Assembly (NCBI GenBank): GCA_020633675.1
Contig: JACKDE010000008.1
Span: forward strand, 35,705-99,704
Reading direction: 5' to 3'
DNA from: Deferribacteres bacterium
GTDB taxonomy: Bacteria > Zhuqueibacterota > Zhuqueibacteria > Zhuqueibacterales > Geothermadaptataceae
Length of the DNA stretch: 64,000 nt
Shown piece after piece: positions 9,523 to 18,800 of this stretch. A model generated the notes under the pieces. It made no database searches. It was given only the letters and a program-made list of their open reading frames with translations, and was not told the DNA's origin. The translations under genes and the position numbers were made by a program. Position 1 is the stretch's first letter. Each line of letters starts with the position of its first letter.

Positions 9523-10668
9523 ATGTCTTCGTCTTCCAGCGAAGTTTACAAAATGTTAGGAGTTGCGCCGGTCATCAATGCGGCCGGCCCGCTGACCCTT
9601 TTCGGCGGCGTGCTGATGCATCCCGAAGTGGTTCAGGCCATGAATGACGCCAGCCACGATTATGTCGATATCAAGCTGCTCGAAAAACGCGCTGGACAAT
9701 ACCTGGCTGAGCGACTCAGAGCAGAGGCTGCGCATATTTGCGGTTGCGCCAGTGCCGGCCTGACGCTGACTGCTGCTGCTTGCATGACCGGCATCGACGC
9801 AGAGAGGATCGGCAGAATTCCAGATACCACCGGCATGGCCAATAAATTTGTCGTGCACCGCCATCACCGCAATCCTTTCGATCATGCGATGTATATCGCC
9901 GGTGCGCGATTCATCGAAGTCGATGCAGACGAAAAAGCATTGCGAGAGGCTTTGCAGCAACCGGATGTCGCCGGCCTGTTTTATATTTTTGCCTGGTTTT
10001 GCAAAGGCGAAACCCTGCCGCTTGCACAAGTAGCAGAGATTGCACACGAGTACGAAAAGCCTGTCATTGTCGATGCTGCGCAAGTGCCGCCAGCCGGCAG
10101 TTTTTCGCAATATCTGCGCGAAGGTGCGGATTTGGTGATTTTCAGTGGCGGCAAGCTTTTGCGCGGTCCGCAGACCAGCGGTTTGATTTTGGGGCGGAAA
10201 GATCTGATACAGGCATGCACTCTCAATGATGGCCCAAACATCAAGAGCATTGGTAGGGGGATGAAGGTGAGCAAGGAGAGTATCGTCGGCCTCATCAAGG
10301 CAATCGAAATTTATCTGCGCACCGATCAGCAAAAAAAAATAGCGGTGTGGGAAGAAAAAGTCAACTATTTGCAACGCGTGCTGTCAGCAATAGCAGACTC
10401 TGAGCTGAAGCGCGTCGTGCCACTGGAAGCAGGGCAGCCTGTGCCCTACCTCGAGCTGCGATGGCCGCAAGATAACGTTTTTATGTCTTATAAACGTCTC
10501 GTAGAGCAAATGCTGGCTGGCGAGCCTTCGGTTGCCGTGCGGCTGGTGGAAGAAGGATTCTCGGATGTGGCGTCCACCCATATTCGTCTGGCGGTGCACA
10601 CCCTTAAGGATGGCGAAGAAAAAATTGTGGCGCAAAAAATAAAAGCGCTGCTCACAGAAGTTAGCTGA
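9523..10668 (+). CDS. SelA-like PLP-dependent aminotransferase-fold enzyme
   Basis: Fold-type I PLP enzyme of the selenocysteine synthase/DgaE group (about 381 residues). The PLP lysine is Lys211 in IFSGGKLLRGPQTSG, corresponding to FSGDKLLGGPQ in SelA. The VDAAQVPP motif supplies the Asp contacting the PLP pyridine nitrogen, and VINAAGPLT is the typical family N-terminus. Stand-alone members near sugar-acid genes act as D-glucosaminate-6-phosphate ammonia-lyases. No selB, selC or selD is present here, so a metabolic lyase or aldolase role is more likely than Sec synthesis. ATG 9523 is preferred over GTG 9517 because GAGG lies 5 nt upstream of it. Confidence 0.8.
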   Translation: MSSSSSEVYKMLGVAPVINAAGPLTLFGGVLMHPEVVQAMNDASHDYVDIKLLEKRAGQYLAERLRAEAAHICGCASAGLTLTAAACMTGIDAERIGRIPDTTGMANKFVVHRHHRNPFDHAMYIAGARFIEVDADEKALREALQQPDVAGLFYIFAWFCKGETLPLAQVAEIAHEYEKPVIVDAAQVPPAGSFSQYLREGADLVIFSGGKLLRGPQTSGLILGRKDLIQACTLNDGPNIKSIGRGMKVSKESIVGLIKAIEIYLRTDQQKKIAVWEEKVNYLQRVLSAIADSELKRVVPLEAGQPVPYLELRWPQDNVFMSYKRLVEQMLAGEPSVAVRLVEEGFSDVASTHIRLAVHTLKDGEEKIVAQKIKALLTEVS

Positions 10669-10675
10669 GCGGTTT

Positions 10676-10800
10676 GGTGACTATTCAGCTTTTTTGTCAT
10701 CCCGCAAGGGATCTATGCAGATTTCATAATAAAGCGAACGCAGGTAATTACAATTTAAGTTCAGAAAAGACACTTCCAGTGTGACAGCTGAATAGTCACC
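10676..10800. repeat. 125-bp non-coding element with perfect 15-bp terminal inverted repeats (copy 1)
   Basis: The left end GGTGACTATTCAGCT (10676-10690) and right end AGCTGAATAGTCACC (10786-10800) are exact reverse complements. The interior has no ORF. The element sits exactly between two convergent genes. A diverged second copy occurs at 62096-62220, with the strongest shared stretch at 10759-10791 (AGTTCAG...AGACACTTCCAGTG). MITE-like or structured-RNA repeat; family unknown. Confidence 0.75.
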
Positions 10801-10808
10801 CAGTTCAC

Positions 10809-11447
10809 TCACTTTCTCTCTATAAAGCCTCCCGCAAAATCGATCACACACATGGTGCCGTACTTTTTATGCGGCCCGAATGCCACCCCAACAGCCAAAA
10901 ATTCAGGATTGAAAATATTTTTCCGATGCCCGCGATTGGAGACGCCGTCATCGACGATCAGCCCGATGACGATGTCGCGTGCGGACTTTTCACCATAGGC
11001 GATGTTCTCACCGACAGTGACACGCCAATCGCCGTAGCGATTGACGCGATCCCAGGGTTGACTGCCGTCGGTGCCTTCGTGTTGCAGCCTGCCTTTCGGC
11101 CCCTGATCGCGCACATGGTCACTGGCCGCGCGCGACATGCCGCGCGATGGCTGAAATGGCGGCAATGTCCTGGCTCGCTGCAGAAAGCGAACCGCCTCCT
11201 GCGCGGCTTTTTTGCCTTCTTTGGTGATGACTGCGATTTCCCCTGGCGGTTCATAAAGCTTCCCGTTAAAATGCTGCAGTCGCGCAGCCACCAGTTTGGC
11301 GTAGTCGGCCGGCTTTTGTCGCGCGAAATTGAGTTCAGCAACCACTTCTCGTTCAAGCTCACTGAGATAGGATGATGAGGTCGATTGCGCCGGACACAAA
11401 GCGGGGAGCAATAGCATCAGCACAGAAAGGCGAATTGTTTTCTTCAT
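10809..11447 (-). CDS. Secreted CAP-domain (SCP/PR-1-like) protein
   Basis: Exported protein with a CAP domain, a fold used for small-molecule, lipid or peptide binding; bacterial roles are mostly unknown. From Met at 11447 it starts MKKTIRLSVLMLLLPALCPAQ, a clear signal peptide, so the longer frame from 11483 is rejected. CAP motifs are visible: LNFARQKPADYA (first helix), SRAASDHVRDQGP (SxxAxxHxxDM-like His motif), VGENIAYGE (GENIA box), and SNRGHRKNIFNPEFLAVGVAF, with the second conserved His and the usual HRxNIL equivalent. It ends 9 nt from the inverted-repeat element and is convergent with the SelA-like gene. Confidence 0.88.
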   Translation of the reverse strand: MKKTIRLSVLMLLLPALCPAQSTSSSYLSELEREVVAELNFARQKPADYAKLVAARLQHFNGKLYEPPGEIAVITKEGKKAAQEAVRFLQRARTLPPFQPSRGMSRAASDHVRDQGPKGRLQHEGTDGSQPWDRVNRYGDWRVTVGENIAYGEKSARDIVIGLIVDDGVSNRGHRKNIFNPEFLAVGVAFGPHKKYGTMCVIDFAGGFIERK

Positions 11448-11538
11448 GTAGATACCAAATTGATTGAGAGACCGGCTCCGCAAAGATGCTTAAATTTAAC
11501 AAGCAACCCGGCATTTCGCGGGCCTGGACTGCGTAAAA

Positions 11539-13407
11539 CTACACCATCGCTTCGGCGACAACTTCTGCGAGATCCTTGGTGTCTTCAACGGCAGCATTGA
11601 GCATCATTTTGCACTCGGGGCAGGAGGTGATCAGCAATTTTGCGCCGGTCTCGCGTACCTGCTCTTTGCGCACCTGATCAACACGTGTTTCGACTTCCTG
11701 CTCCCGTACAAAACCGGCATTACCGCCGCCGCAGCACATCGATTTTTCGCCGTGCCGGTGCATTTCGATAATCTCCAATCCGGCATTGGCGATAACCTGC
11801 CGTGGTGCTTCGTACACTTTTTCATACCGACCCAAATAGCAAGGATCGTGATACGTTGCGCCATTGCCTTGATGCGCGCCGTTCAACTGAATAGTCTTTT
11901 TGCTGATCAACTCACCGATGAACTGCGAGTGGTGAATCACATTTGGTCTGAAATCCTGATCGAGGGAGGTGTATTCGCGGCTGATCGTATGCAGGCAGTG
12001 CGGGCAGGGGGCGATCACATTTTTCACTTCAAGCGCTTTCATGATTTCAGTATTTTCGCTTGCAAGTGTCTGAAATTGCATCTCTTCGCCCTGGCGTCTT
12101 GAATGGTGCCCGGAGCAGGTCTCGTTTTTTAGCACGCCAAAGCTGGTATGCGATTTTTTGAGAATTTTGATCATGCTTTCGACTGCGGTACGAGCGTCCG
12201 GATTGTAGCTCCACACGCAACCAAGCCACAGCAAATATTCGGTTTTGTCTTTTTCATAGATAGGAATTTCCAGCTCTTCGATAAGCTGGGCTCGAGCGTT
12301 TTTCTGACCACCGAGGGCATTGCCGGTGCGCTCGACCGTTTGCAGGAAATCCGAGGCAACCATGCCGGTACCAAGCGCGAGCGCCTGCGCCCGCTTGGCG
12401 CCGGTCAAAACTTGCAAATGCTCGATGCCAACCGGACAAATGTTTTCGCACGCACCGCAACTTGTACACTGCCCAAGAGCTTGCTCGCTAATCACATTGC
12501 CGATAACAGGTTCGCTATCATCCAGCGCTGAGATTGCCTTTCGGCCATCCAGGATGAAGCCACGCGGATCGAGCTGTTGGCCGGATAGATTCGCAGGACA
12601 GTTGTCGGTGCAGCGCCGGCATTCAACGCAGGTAAAAAAGTCCAGACGTTGCTTCCAGCTCAAGTCTGCAAGCGATTCCAATCCTAACGAAATATCATCT
12701 TCTGATTCCAGCGCTTCCATATCGAGATTAAGTGGCAGCAAATCGCTGATGCGCTCGGTGCGAAAGAAAATCGTAGCAGGGGAGAGCACCAAATGCAGAT
12801 GCTTCGAGCGCAAAATCAAATGCGGGAAAATCAGGATTGTCAGGGCATGCACCCACCAATTTGCTTTGGCAACAGTGGCGCTCACTTCGGGGACTAAAAA
12901 TGCGTACAGGTAGGTCGCCATCAAAATGACAATCAGCAGGGCAACGTAACCTGAGCTGTACGATTTGGGATCGGGCGAATATTTGACGAAGACAAAGCGT
13001 CGCAGCGCCAGCCCAATAATGCCGATGGTGACCAGAATCGCCCACAATGCGACAATCCATTTATAGAAAGGCTTGAGATCGCCGAAAAGGATATCCATAA
13101 AATGGATGCCATACGCTTTTAGAAAATGGTCGACTGTCTCTAAACCGAAAAAAACAAAGCCACCAAAAACCATGAAGTGCATGGTACCGGCAATCGGTCG
13201 TCCGCCGATAATTTTGGTATGCAAAAACGTCTCACTAAAGGCAGTGGCAAGTCGCCTGCCGATGTGGTCGGTGCGGCTGCGATCTGACTTGCCCTTGCGG
13301 ACAATCTTCATTCTCGCACCTAAATCGCGTGCGAATATACCCACGGAAGCGAGGATAAATAGGGTCAAAAGTATGATCTCAACAGTGCTAAATACCATTT
13401 CCTGCAT
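11539..13407 (-). CDS. Membrane-anchored Fe-S oxidoreductase with CCG domains (HdrD/GlpC-like)
   Basis: 622-residue redox protein combining three parts. An N-terminal NarI-like membrane region has about five or six TMs (residues 1-200) with histidines able to bind heme b. Two [4Fe-4S] motifs follow: CVECRRCTDNCP (Cys260-270) and CTSCGACENICP (Cys314-324). Two C-terminal CCG-type cysteine-rich domains include CPHC and YHDPCYLGRYEKV...MCCGGGN. This architecture passes electrons between quinone and a soluble donor, often an acyl-CoA, lactate or heterodisulfide system. No etfAB or acyl-CoA dehydrogenase is adjacent, so the partner is unknown. GAGAGG lies about 8 nt before the start. Confidence 0.88.
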   Translation of the reverse strand: MQEMVFSTVEIILLTLFILASVGIFARDLGARMKIVRKGKSDRSRTDHIGRRLATAFSETFLHTKIIGGRPIAGTMHFMVFGGFVFFGLETVDHFLKAYGIHFMDILFGDLKPFYKWIVALWAILVTIGIIGLALRRFVFVKYSPDPKSYSSGYVALLIVILMATYLYAFLVPEVSATVAKANWWVHALTILIFPHLILRSKHLHLVLSPATIFFRTERISDLLPLNLDMEALESEDDISLGLESLADLSWKQRLDFFTCVECRRCTDNCPANLSGQQLDPRGFILDGRKAISALDDSEPVIGNVISEQALGQCTSCGACENICPVGIEHLQVLTGAKRAQALALGTGMVASDFLQTVERTGNALGGQKNARAQLIEELEIPIYEKDKTEYLLWLGCVWSYNPDARTAVESMIKILKKSHTSFGVLKNETCSGHHSRRQGEEMQFQTLASENTEIMKALEVKNVIAPCPHCLHTISREYTSLDQDFRPNVIHHSQFIGELISKKTIQLNGAHQGNGATYHDPCYLGRYEKVYEAPRQVIANAGLEIIEMHRHGEKSMCCGGGNAGFVREQEVETRVDQVRKEQVRETGAKLLITSCPECKMMLNAAVEDTKDLAEVVAEAMV

Positions 13408-13454
13408 GTCCTTTCCCTCTCATTAAAATCGGTTGTTCCGTGCGTCAGGAGAAA

Positions 13455-14033
13455 TCACTCGCTATCACCAAAGACCTTTTTGACTACGGTTGCATACTCC
13501 GCAAAAATCGCATGGCGCTCATGCTGCGCCAGGTTGGCGTTCAGGCTAGCAGCCACCGACTGGTAGTACCAGCGCTGTTTGTCCCGGCCATAGCGAAATC
13601 GCTGCCAAAGTTCTTGTCCGTACTCTGGCAAATCGTTGAGAATGGTCAGCAAATTGTGCGTTTTGTCGGCACAACTGACGACTTTAACTGCCAGCGGTGC
13701 GGTGCGCAAATATTCGATAGTGTGTTGTTTGCGTTCCTGCCAGTGCTTCTCGCGATGCAGAGGCTCGGTACAGCCGAGCACGATTTCTGTTACTTCGCTG
13801 CCAAATTTTTTTTCGATGAAAGCTTGCGGCAAGTCGGTGTCTTCAAGCGTGTCGTGCAAGAGCCCTGCAATGATCCAGTTTTCGGGATAATTGTGGCGAT
13901 CAAGAATCATGGCAACGCCGACCAAATGGGTAAAATAGGGGGTACGAGTGCCTTTTCGGTACTGGTTTTCGTGGGCCTGCGCAGCGGTGACAATGGCAAG
14001 GTGAAGTTTTGGACTATATTTTTGAAAAATCAT
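13455..14033 (-). CDS. HD-domain phosphohydrolase, small alarmone hydrolase (MESH1/SpoT-like)
   Basis: 192-residue stand-alone HD hydrolase. The metal ligands expected for SpoT/MESH1-type enzymes are all visible: His36 (TPYFTHLVGVA), His60-Asp61 (LLHDTLED) and Asp123 (SCADKTHNL). The Glu64-Asp65 pair in HDTLED is the signature of (p)ppGpp pyrophosphohydrolases. There is no synthetase or TGS domain, so this fits a small alarmone hydrolase removing the 3'-pyrophosphate of (p)ppGpp or related nucleotides such as NADPH. It is divergent from the LSDAT-SLATT pair, with a gap of about 290 nt holding no other gene. Substrate specificity is inference. Confidence 0.85.
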   Translation of the reverse strand: MIFQKYSPKLHLAIVTAAQAHENQYRKGTRTPYFTHLVGVAMILDRHNYPENWIIAGLLHDTLEDTDLPQAFIEKKFGSEVTEIVLGCTEPLHREKHWQERKQHTIEYLRTAPLAVKVVSCADKTHNLLTILNDLPEYGQELWQRFRYGRDKQRWYYQSVAASLNANLAQHERHAIFAEYATVVKKVFGDSE

Positions 14034-14324
14034 CTGTTCCGTATGGTTAAGCTAAGCTGTCTGGTAGCGTCAAACAGTACGCATCGTATCCAAAATTATC
14101 AAGGCGAATTGCACGAACAACCCGATTGCATGTCCGAAAAACATGCCGCAAAACGGAATGATCGACCGCTGGCTTTGATTTTCACAAGCCTTTTTTCCAT
14201 CGTTGTGTAGCCTGCATCTTTTTGTTTTAAAGTGAAGCAAGCTCGAAAACAGTTGCGTCTGAACACAGATATTTTTATCCTGCAAAAAATCATTTGCGAA
14301 CAACGTAGAACAGTTGGCGCGGAC

Positions 14325-15065
14325 ATGATTGTCAAACACACCATACAATTCGACGAAAACAGCCAGGCTCAGGCAGCGCAAATCGATGTCAAGAATGACA
14401 TCGATATTGCGCTTCAGTCGCTGGGCATTGCGATGCCCGCCCGGGTTTTGGTGCTGGTTGGCGGTGCAAGCGGGATGGGCGAGAAGTCCAGTGCGCGCCT
14501 CGAAACGTTTTTTCGCGAAGTTGTGATTTCTGCGGCAAAAGAATTGAATTTAGTGCTGATCACCGGCGGCACCGATGCCGGCATCATGGCTATGCTGGGG
14601 CGTGCACATTCGGTGCTCAATTGCAGTGCACAATTGATCGGCGTTGCCGCTGCTGGCACCGTCTCTTGGCCGGGACGCGCGCCATTGAGTGAAGATGCGT
14701 GTAACCTTGAACCAAACCATCCTGCTTTTATACTGGTGCCGGGGCAAGCCTGGGGCGACGAAGCACGCTGGCTTGCGGAGATTGCCAGCCGCATTGCCGA
14801 TAGGCTTCCGAGCCTCACACTGCTGGTCAATGGTGGTGAGATAGCGCTGAAAGATGTACAGTTAAGTCTTGCCCAAAAACGGGCAGTGCTGGCACTAAAA
14901 GGTAGCGGACGCAAAGCCGATGAATTTGCAGCCGCATTATCGGGTGATCAACTGAGCCCGTCTATTATGGAAGCGGTCGCGACCCAACGAGTTGCACTGC
15001 TCAATCTACAGGCTGATGCACGAGAGAATCTGAAAATACTGAAATCATATTTTTCAATAGGTTGA
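14325..15065 (+). CDS. LSDAT_prok (SLOG superfamily, TRPM-like) nucleotide-sensor protein
   Basis: About 246-residue Rossmann-like protein of the SLOG superfamily, LSDAT branch, the domain found at the N-terminus of eukaryotic TRPM channels. Glycine-rich ligand loops are at residues 46-50 (VGGASG) and 80-86 (ITGGTDAGIM). LLVNGGE near 168 and GSGRKADE near 193 complete the site; the last is the typical SLOG phosphate-binding patch. The family is thought to bind NAD-, ADP-ribose- or other nucleotide-derived ligands. The frame extends back to GTG 14232 without a ribosome site, so ATG 14325 is preferred, though it too lacks a strong one. It is followed 22 nt later by a SLATT-type membrane gene, implying a sensor-effector pair. 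Confidence 0.8.
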   Translation: MIVKHTIQFDENSQAQAAQIDVKNDIDIALQSLGIAMPARVLVLVGGASGMGEKSSARLETFFREVVISAAKELNLVLITGGTDAGIMAMLGRAHSVLNCSAQLIGVAAAGTVSWPGRAPLSEDACNLEPNHPAFILVPGQAWGDEARWLAEIASRIADRLPSLTLLVNGGEIALKDVQLSLAQKRAVLALKGSGRKADEFAAALSGDQLSPSIMEAVATQRVALLNLQADARENLKILKSYFSIG

Positions 15066-15087
15066 TCCATTAAAAGGAAGCTTAGCC

Positions 15088-15633
15088 ATGAGTGAGCAGG
15101 AAACAAATCCAAAGCTGAATTACGCAAATCAATTGCGCAAGGAATTTGCAGACATCATTGCTGGAATGGAACTAAACGAAATTCAACGAAAATATTTGCA
15201 GCAGCGTTGGCTCGACCAGGTGATGTGGATGGAAGGTAAAGCAGGCAAAGCACAAAAGCCGTACTATGTTTTGCGCATGACGACCATCATTGGTGGCGTG
15301 ATTATTCCAGCATTAGTTGGGTTGGGCACAGGCGATGCGGGCTTCCTGAAAGGCGTGACAGTGCTTTTGAGCTTGATCGTTGCGGTCTCGGCAGCAGTCG
15401 AAGGCTTTTTTAAATATGGCGATCGTTGGCGCCATTACCGCGCAACTGTAGAAATGCTGAAAAGCGAAGGCTGGAATTTTTTTAGTTTGAACGGTGCTTA
15501 CAACGAATTTGAAAAGCATGGTGAAGCGTTTAGCCTGTTTTCTGCAAAAGTCGAAAATCTGATACAAACCGATGTGCAGACATTTATCTCAACTATAGCC
15601 AAAGAAGCTGAAAAATCGAAAAAGCCATCTTGA
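15088..15633 (+). CDS. SLATT/DUF4231 two-TM membrane protein
   Basis: 181-residue membrane protein with a soluble helical N-terminus (residues 1-58), two adjacent TMs (about 61-81 and 86-106) and a cytoplasmic C-terminal helix bundle. Immediately after TM2 is GDRWRHYRATVEMLKSEGWNF, followed by GAYNEF, the hallmark of DUF4231, a branch of the SLATT superfamily. SLATT proteins are predicted, from comparative genomics, to be pore-forming effectors in nucleotide-triggered conflict systems. AAAAGGAAG lies about 8 nt before the ATG, and the 22-nt gap to the LSDAT gene implies co-transcription. Pore formation is inference from the family. Confidence 0.82.
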   Translation: MSEQETNPKLNYANQLRKEFADIIAGMELNEIQRKYLQQRWLDQVMWMEGKAGKAQKPYYVLRMTTIIGGVIIPALVGLGTGDAGFLKGVTVLLSLIVAVSAAVEGFFKYGDRWRHYRATVEMLKSEGWNFFSLNGAYNEFEKHGEAFSLFSAKVENLIQTDVQTFISTIAKEAEKSKKPS

Positions 15634-15810
15634 CAGAATGCTGGGTGAAATGATAATCCGAATAAGCCGAGTGATGGTTTGTTTCTATCTGGTTCTGTTT
15701 ATTCAGGATGGCGTTGTTGCGATCATTGTTTTAGACATGTGCATGTTACAATATGGGGATAAGCACCTTTGCAAAGCACCATTTAGTCATAAAGCATGAG
15801 GTGAGAAATT

Positions 15811-18800
15811 ATGTTTCGTAAGCCGCTGTTTTGGGGCGGGCTGGTCGCTGTGTCGCTGGCTTGCCTGTTATTTGCCGCCAAATATTTCTCGCAAGCCTTT
15901 CCGTTGGTCACCCTCGATTTGAAAATGGACCGCGAACAGGCGCTGGCCTCAGCGCGCATGCTGGCGGAGCAAAATTACTGGGCGCCGGACTCCTTCAAGC
16001 AGGCAGCCTCTTTTGGCGTCGATAATGAAGTGCAAACCTATGTCGAGCTGGAAGCGGGCGGCAGTCCTGCGCTCGCGGAAATGCTACAAGGCGATTTGTT
16101 CATGCCCTACCAGTGGCATGTGCGGCATTTTCAGCAAGAGCAGAGCAATGAAACACACATTTACTTTACGCCATCTGGTCAGCCGTATGGATTTTCTGAA
16201 AAACTGTCCGAAGCCACAGATGGCGCGAGCTTGCAGCCAGACTCAGCGCGCACCATCGCCGAAACCAGCGCTGTTGCTGACTGGCAGATCAATTTCAGCG
16301 ATTACACACTCATTGAGCAGTCGCAGGAAATAGTCAGCAGCGGCAGGGTAGATCACACCTTCGTGTACGAGCGGCCGGGGGTGAAAATTGCGGAAGGGAG
16401 CTACCGGCTGCGGCTGGTCGTTGGAGGCGACCAACTTACCGAGCTTAGGCATTTCGTACACATTCCCGAAGCCTTCTCGCGCAAATATGAAGAGATGCGC
16501 TCCGCCAATGACACCATCGCCTTCGGCGCATCTATGGCGATGGGGCTGCTGTATATTCTCGGCGGCTGCATTATCGGGCTGTTCTTTTTGTTGCGTCAGC
16601 GCTGGGTACAATGGCGCAGGGCTGTGCATTGGGGACTTTTTATCGCAGCGCTGCAATTTTTAGCCGGCTTAAATCAACTGCCGCTCAGTTGGATGATGTA
16701 TGATACAGCGCTGTCGACCCAAACTTTCCTGCTGCAACAAATTGCAGCCAGCCTCGCCAATGCGCTACTCATGGCTGCTCTGCTGATTTTGTCTTTTATT
16801 GCAGCGGAAAGCTTGACACGCAAAGCGTTTCCAAACCAATTGCAGTTGTGGAAGCTTTGGTCAAAAGATGTCGCTGGTTCAAAGACTGTGCTCGGCATGA
16901 CCATCGCTGGCTATTTATTGGTGAGCGTGTTTTTTGCGTACGATGTCGGGCTCTATCTTTTTTCGCAAAATTGGCTTGGCTGGTGGACGCCTTCAGACAT
17001 GCTTTTTCACCCCGATGCTTTGGCAACCTATTTTCCATGGTTGACCTCGATTGCCATCTCTGCGCAGGCTGGATTTTGGGAGGAAGCGTTGTTTCGGGCA
17101 GTACCGATCGCGGGTGCTGCCTTGTTGGGAGAGCGTTTTGGCCAGCGCAAATGGTGGATTGCCGGCGCGTTTATACTGCAGGCCATCGTTTTTGGTGCCG
17201 GGCATGCCAATTACCCGGCACAGCCGGCCTATGCACGACTGGTTGAGTTGATTCTTCCCTCCATTGGTTTCGGGCTGATTTTTTTGCGTTTTGGCCTGCT
17301 ACCTGCTGTGATTTTGCATTTTACATTCGATGTGGTTTGGTTTGCACTGCCACTTTTTGTGGCGGACACGCCGAACGCCTGGATCAATCAGGTTTTGGTT
17401 GTTGCCCTGGCGCTATTGCCGCTCGGAGTGGTTTTGTATCGGCGTTTGCAGGCTGGCGCCTGGAAAGAACTGCCGGAAAACATTTACAACCGGGCCTGGA
17501 GTCCGCCGCAAATTCAAGCCGAATCTCAAGCTGAAACAACGCCCAGCCTGGATGCTAAAGGTATGACCCCAATCATCAAGCGGGCTGTTTTTGCACTTGG
17601 TATTTTAGGATTGATATCATGGGTCTTGCTCGCAGATTTTTCGACGGATGCGCCGCCAATGAAAATCGATCGGCAGACAGCGATTGCACATGGTGAAAAG
17701 GCTTTGTTACAGAAAGGCATTGAATTGGGGACAAAATGGAAGCTGCTGAGCACCGTCGATGCGCCCAACAATGAGAACGATCGCTTTGTCTGGCAAACCG
17801 CTGGCCCGGAGGTCTATTCAAACCTGCTCGGAACCTATTTGGGACCACCATACTGGCGTTTGCGCTATGTACAATTCGAAGGCGATGTGGCTGCGCGTGC
17901 AGAAGAATATGAGTTGCATGTCGATGCCGATGGCTCGGTTTTTCGGTTTGTGCATAAATTGCCAGAATCCCAGCCCGGTGACTCGCTTGATGAAGCCCAA
18001 GCTCGTTCTGTGGCCGATTCGATTGTACAAGCCAGCTTTGGATTGCAGCCATCCGTACTCAAGTTTATTTCTTCAGAACCATCCAAGCGGGAAGCACGGC
18101 AAGATTGGCTTTTTACTTTCGCAGATACCACCAACAGCAGGCTGGTGGAAGGTGAAAAACGGATTTCGGTACAGATCTCTGGCAGGGAGGTGACTGATGC
18201 GATGCGATATGTGCATGTGCCAGAAGCCTGGCAGCGCACGCAGCGCAACGAAAGAACCTTACCGCGCATTTTTGAAATTGGCTCGATTGTGGTGCTGGTC
18301 TTGCTGGTGATCGCAGGTGCGATATTGGCGATGGTGCATTGGAGCCGCAAGCAATTCCAAGTGAAAAGTTTTTTTGTCATAATGGCAAGCTTGTTTCTGC
18401 TGAGTGTGCTCAATGTGTTTAACAACTGGCCGACATTGGAGATGCAGTTCTCTACTGCACAACCGTACAAAAATCAAGCTGCGATTTTTGTACTGGGTGG
18501 CCTCCTCAGCGCGGTTTTTATGTCAGCGGCTGTCGGCTTGGTAGTTGGGTTGGTGCATGCCTGGTATCAACAAACAAAACAAGAATTGTCCGTTCAGATC
18601 AGCGGGCTCGCGATTACAGTTGGTGTCATGATTGCCGGTCTTTTTGCGGTTTTTGCAAGCATCAAACCGGCAACAGCCCCCATCTGGCCCGATTATAGCG
18701 CCGCCGGTGCATTTGTGCCGCTGCTGCCGATAAGTCTGGGGCCCTTGTCCGGCTTTATCACGAGAACCGCTATTTTGCTGCTTGTTTTTGTTGGTTTGAA

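Noticed and set aside
9556..10374. 272-codon open frame on the minus strand
   Set aside because: Fully inside the SelA-like gene on the other strand; low-complexity translation and no family motifs, whereas the plus-strand protein has a complete PLP signature.
13440..14210. 256-codon open frame on the plus strand
   Set aside because: Antisense to the HD-domain gene with its full metal-ligand set; no ribosome site or recognisable protein features.
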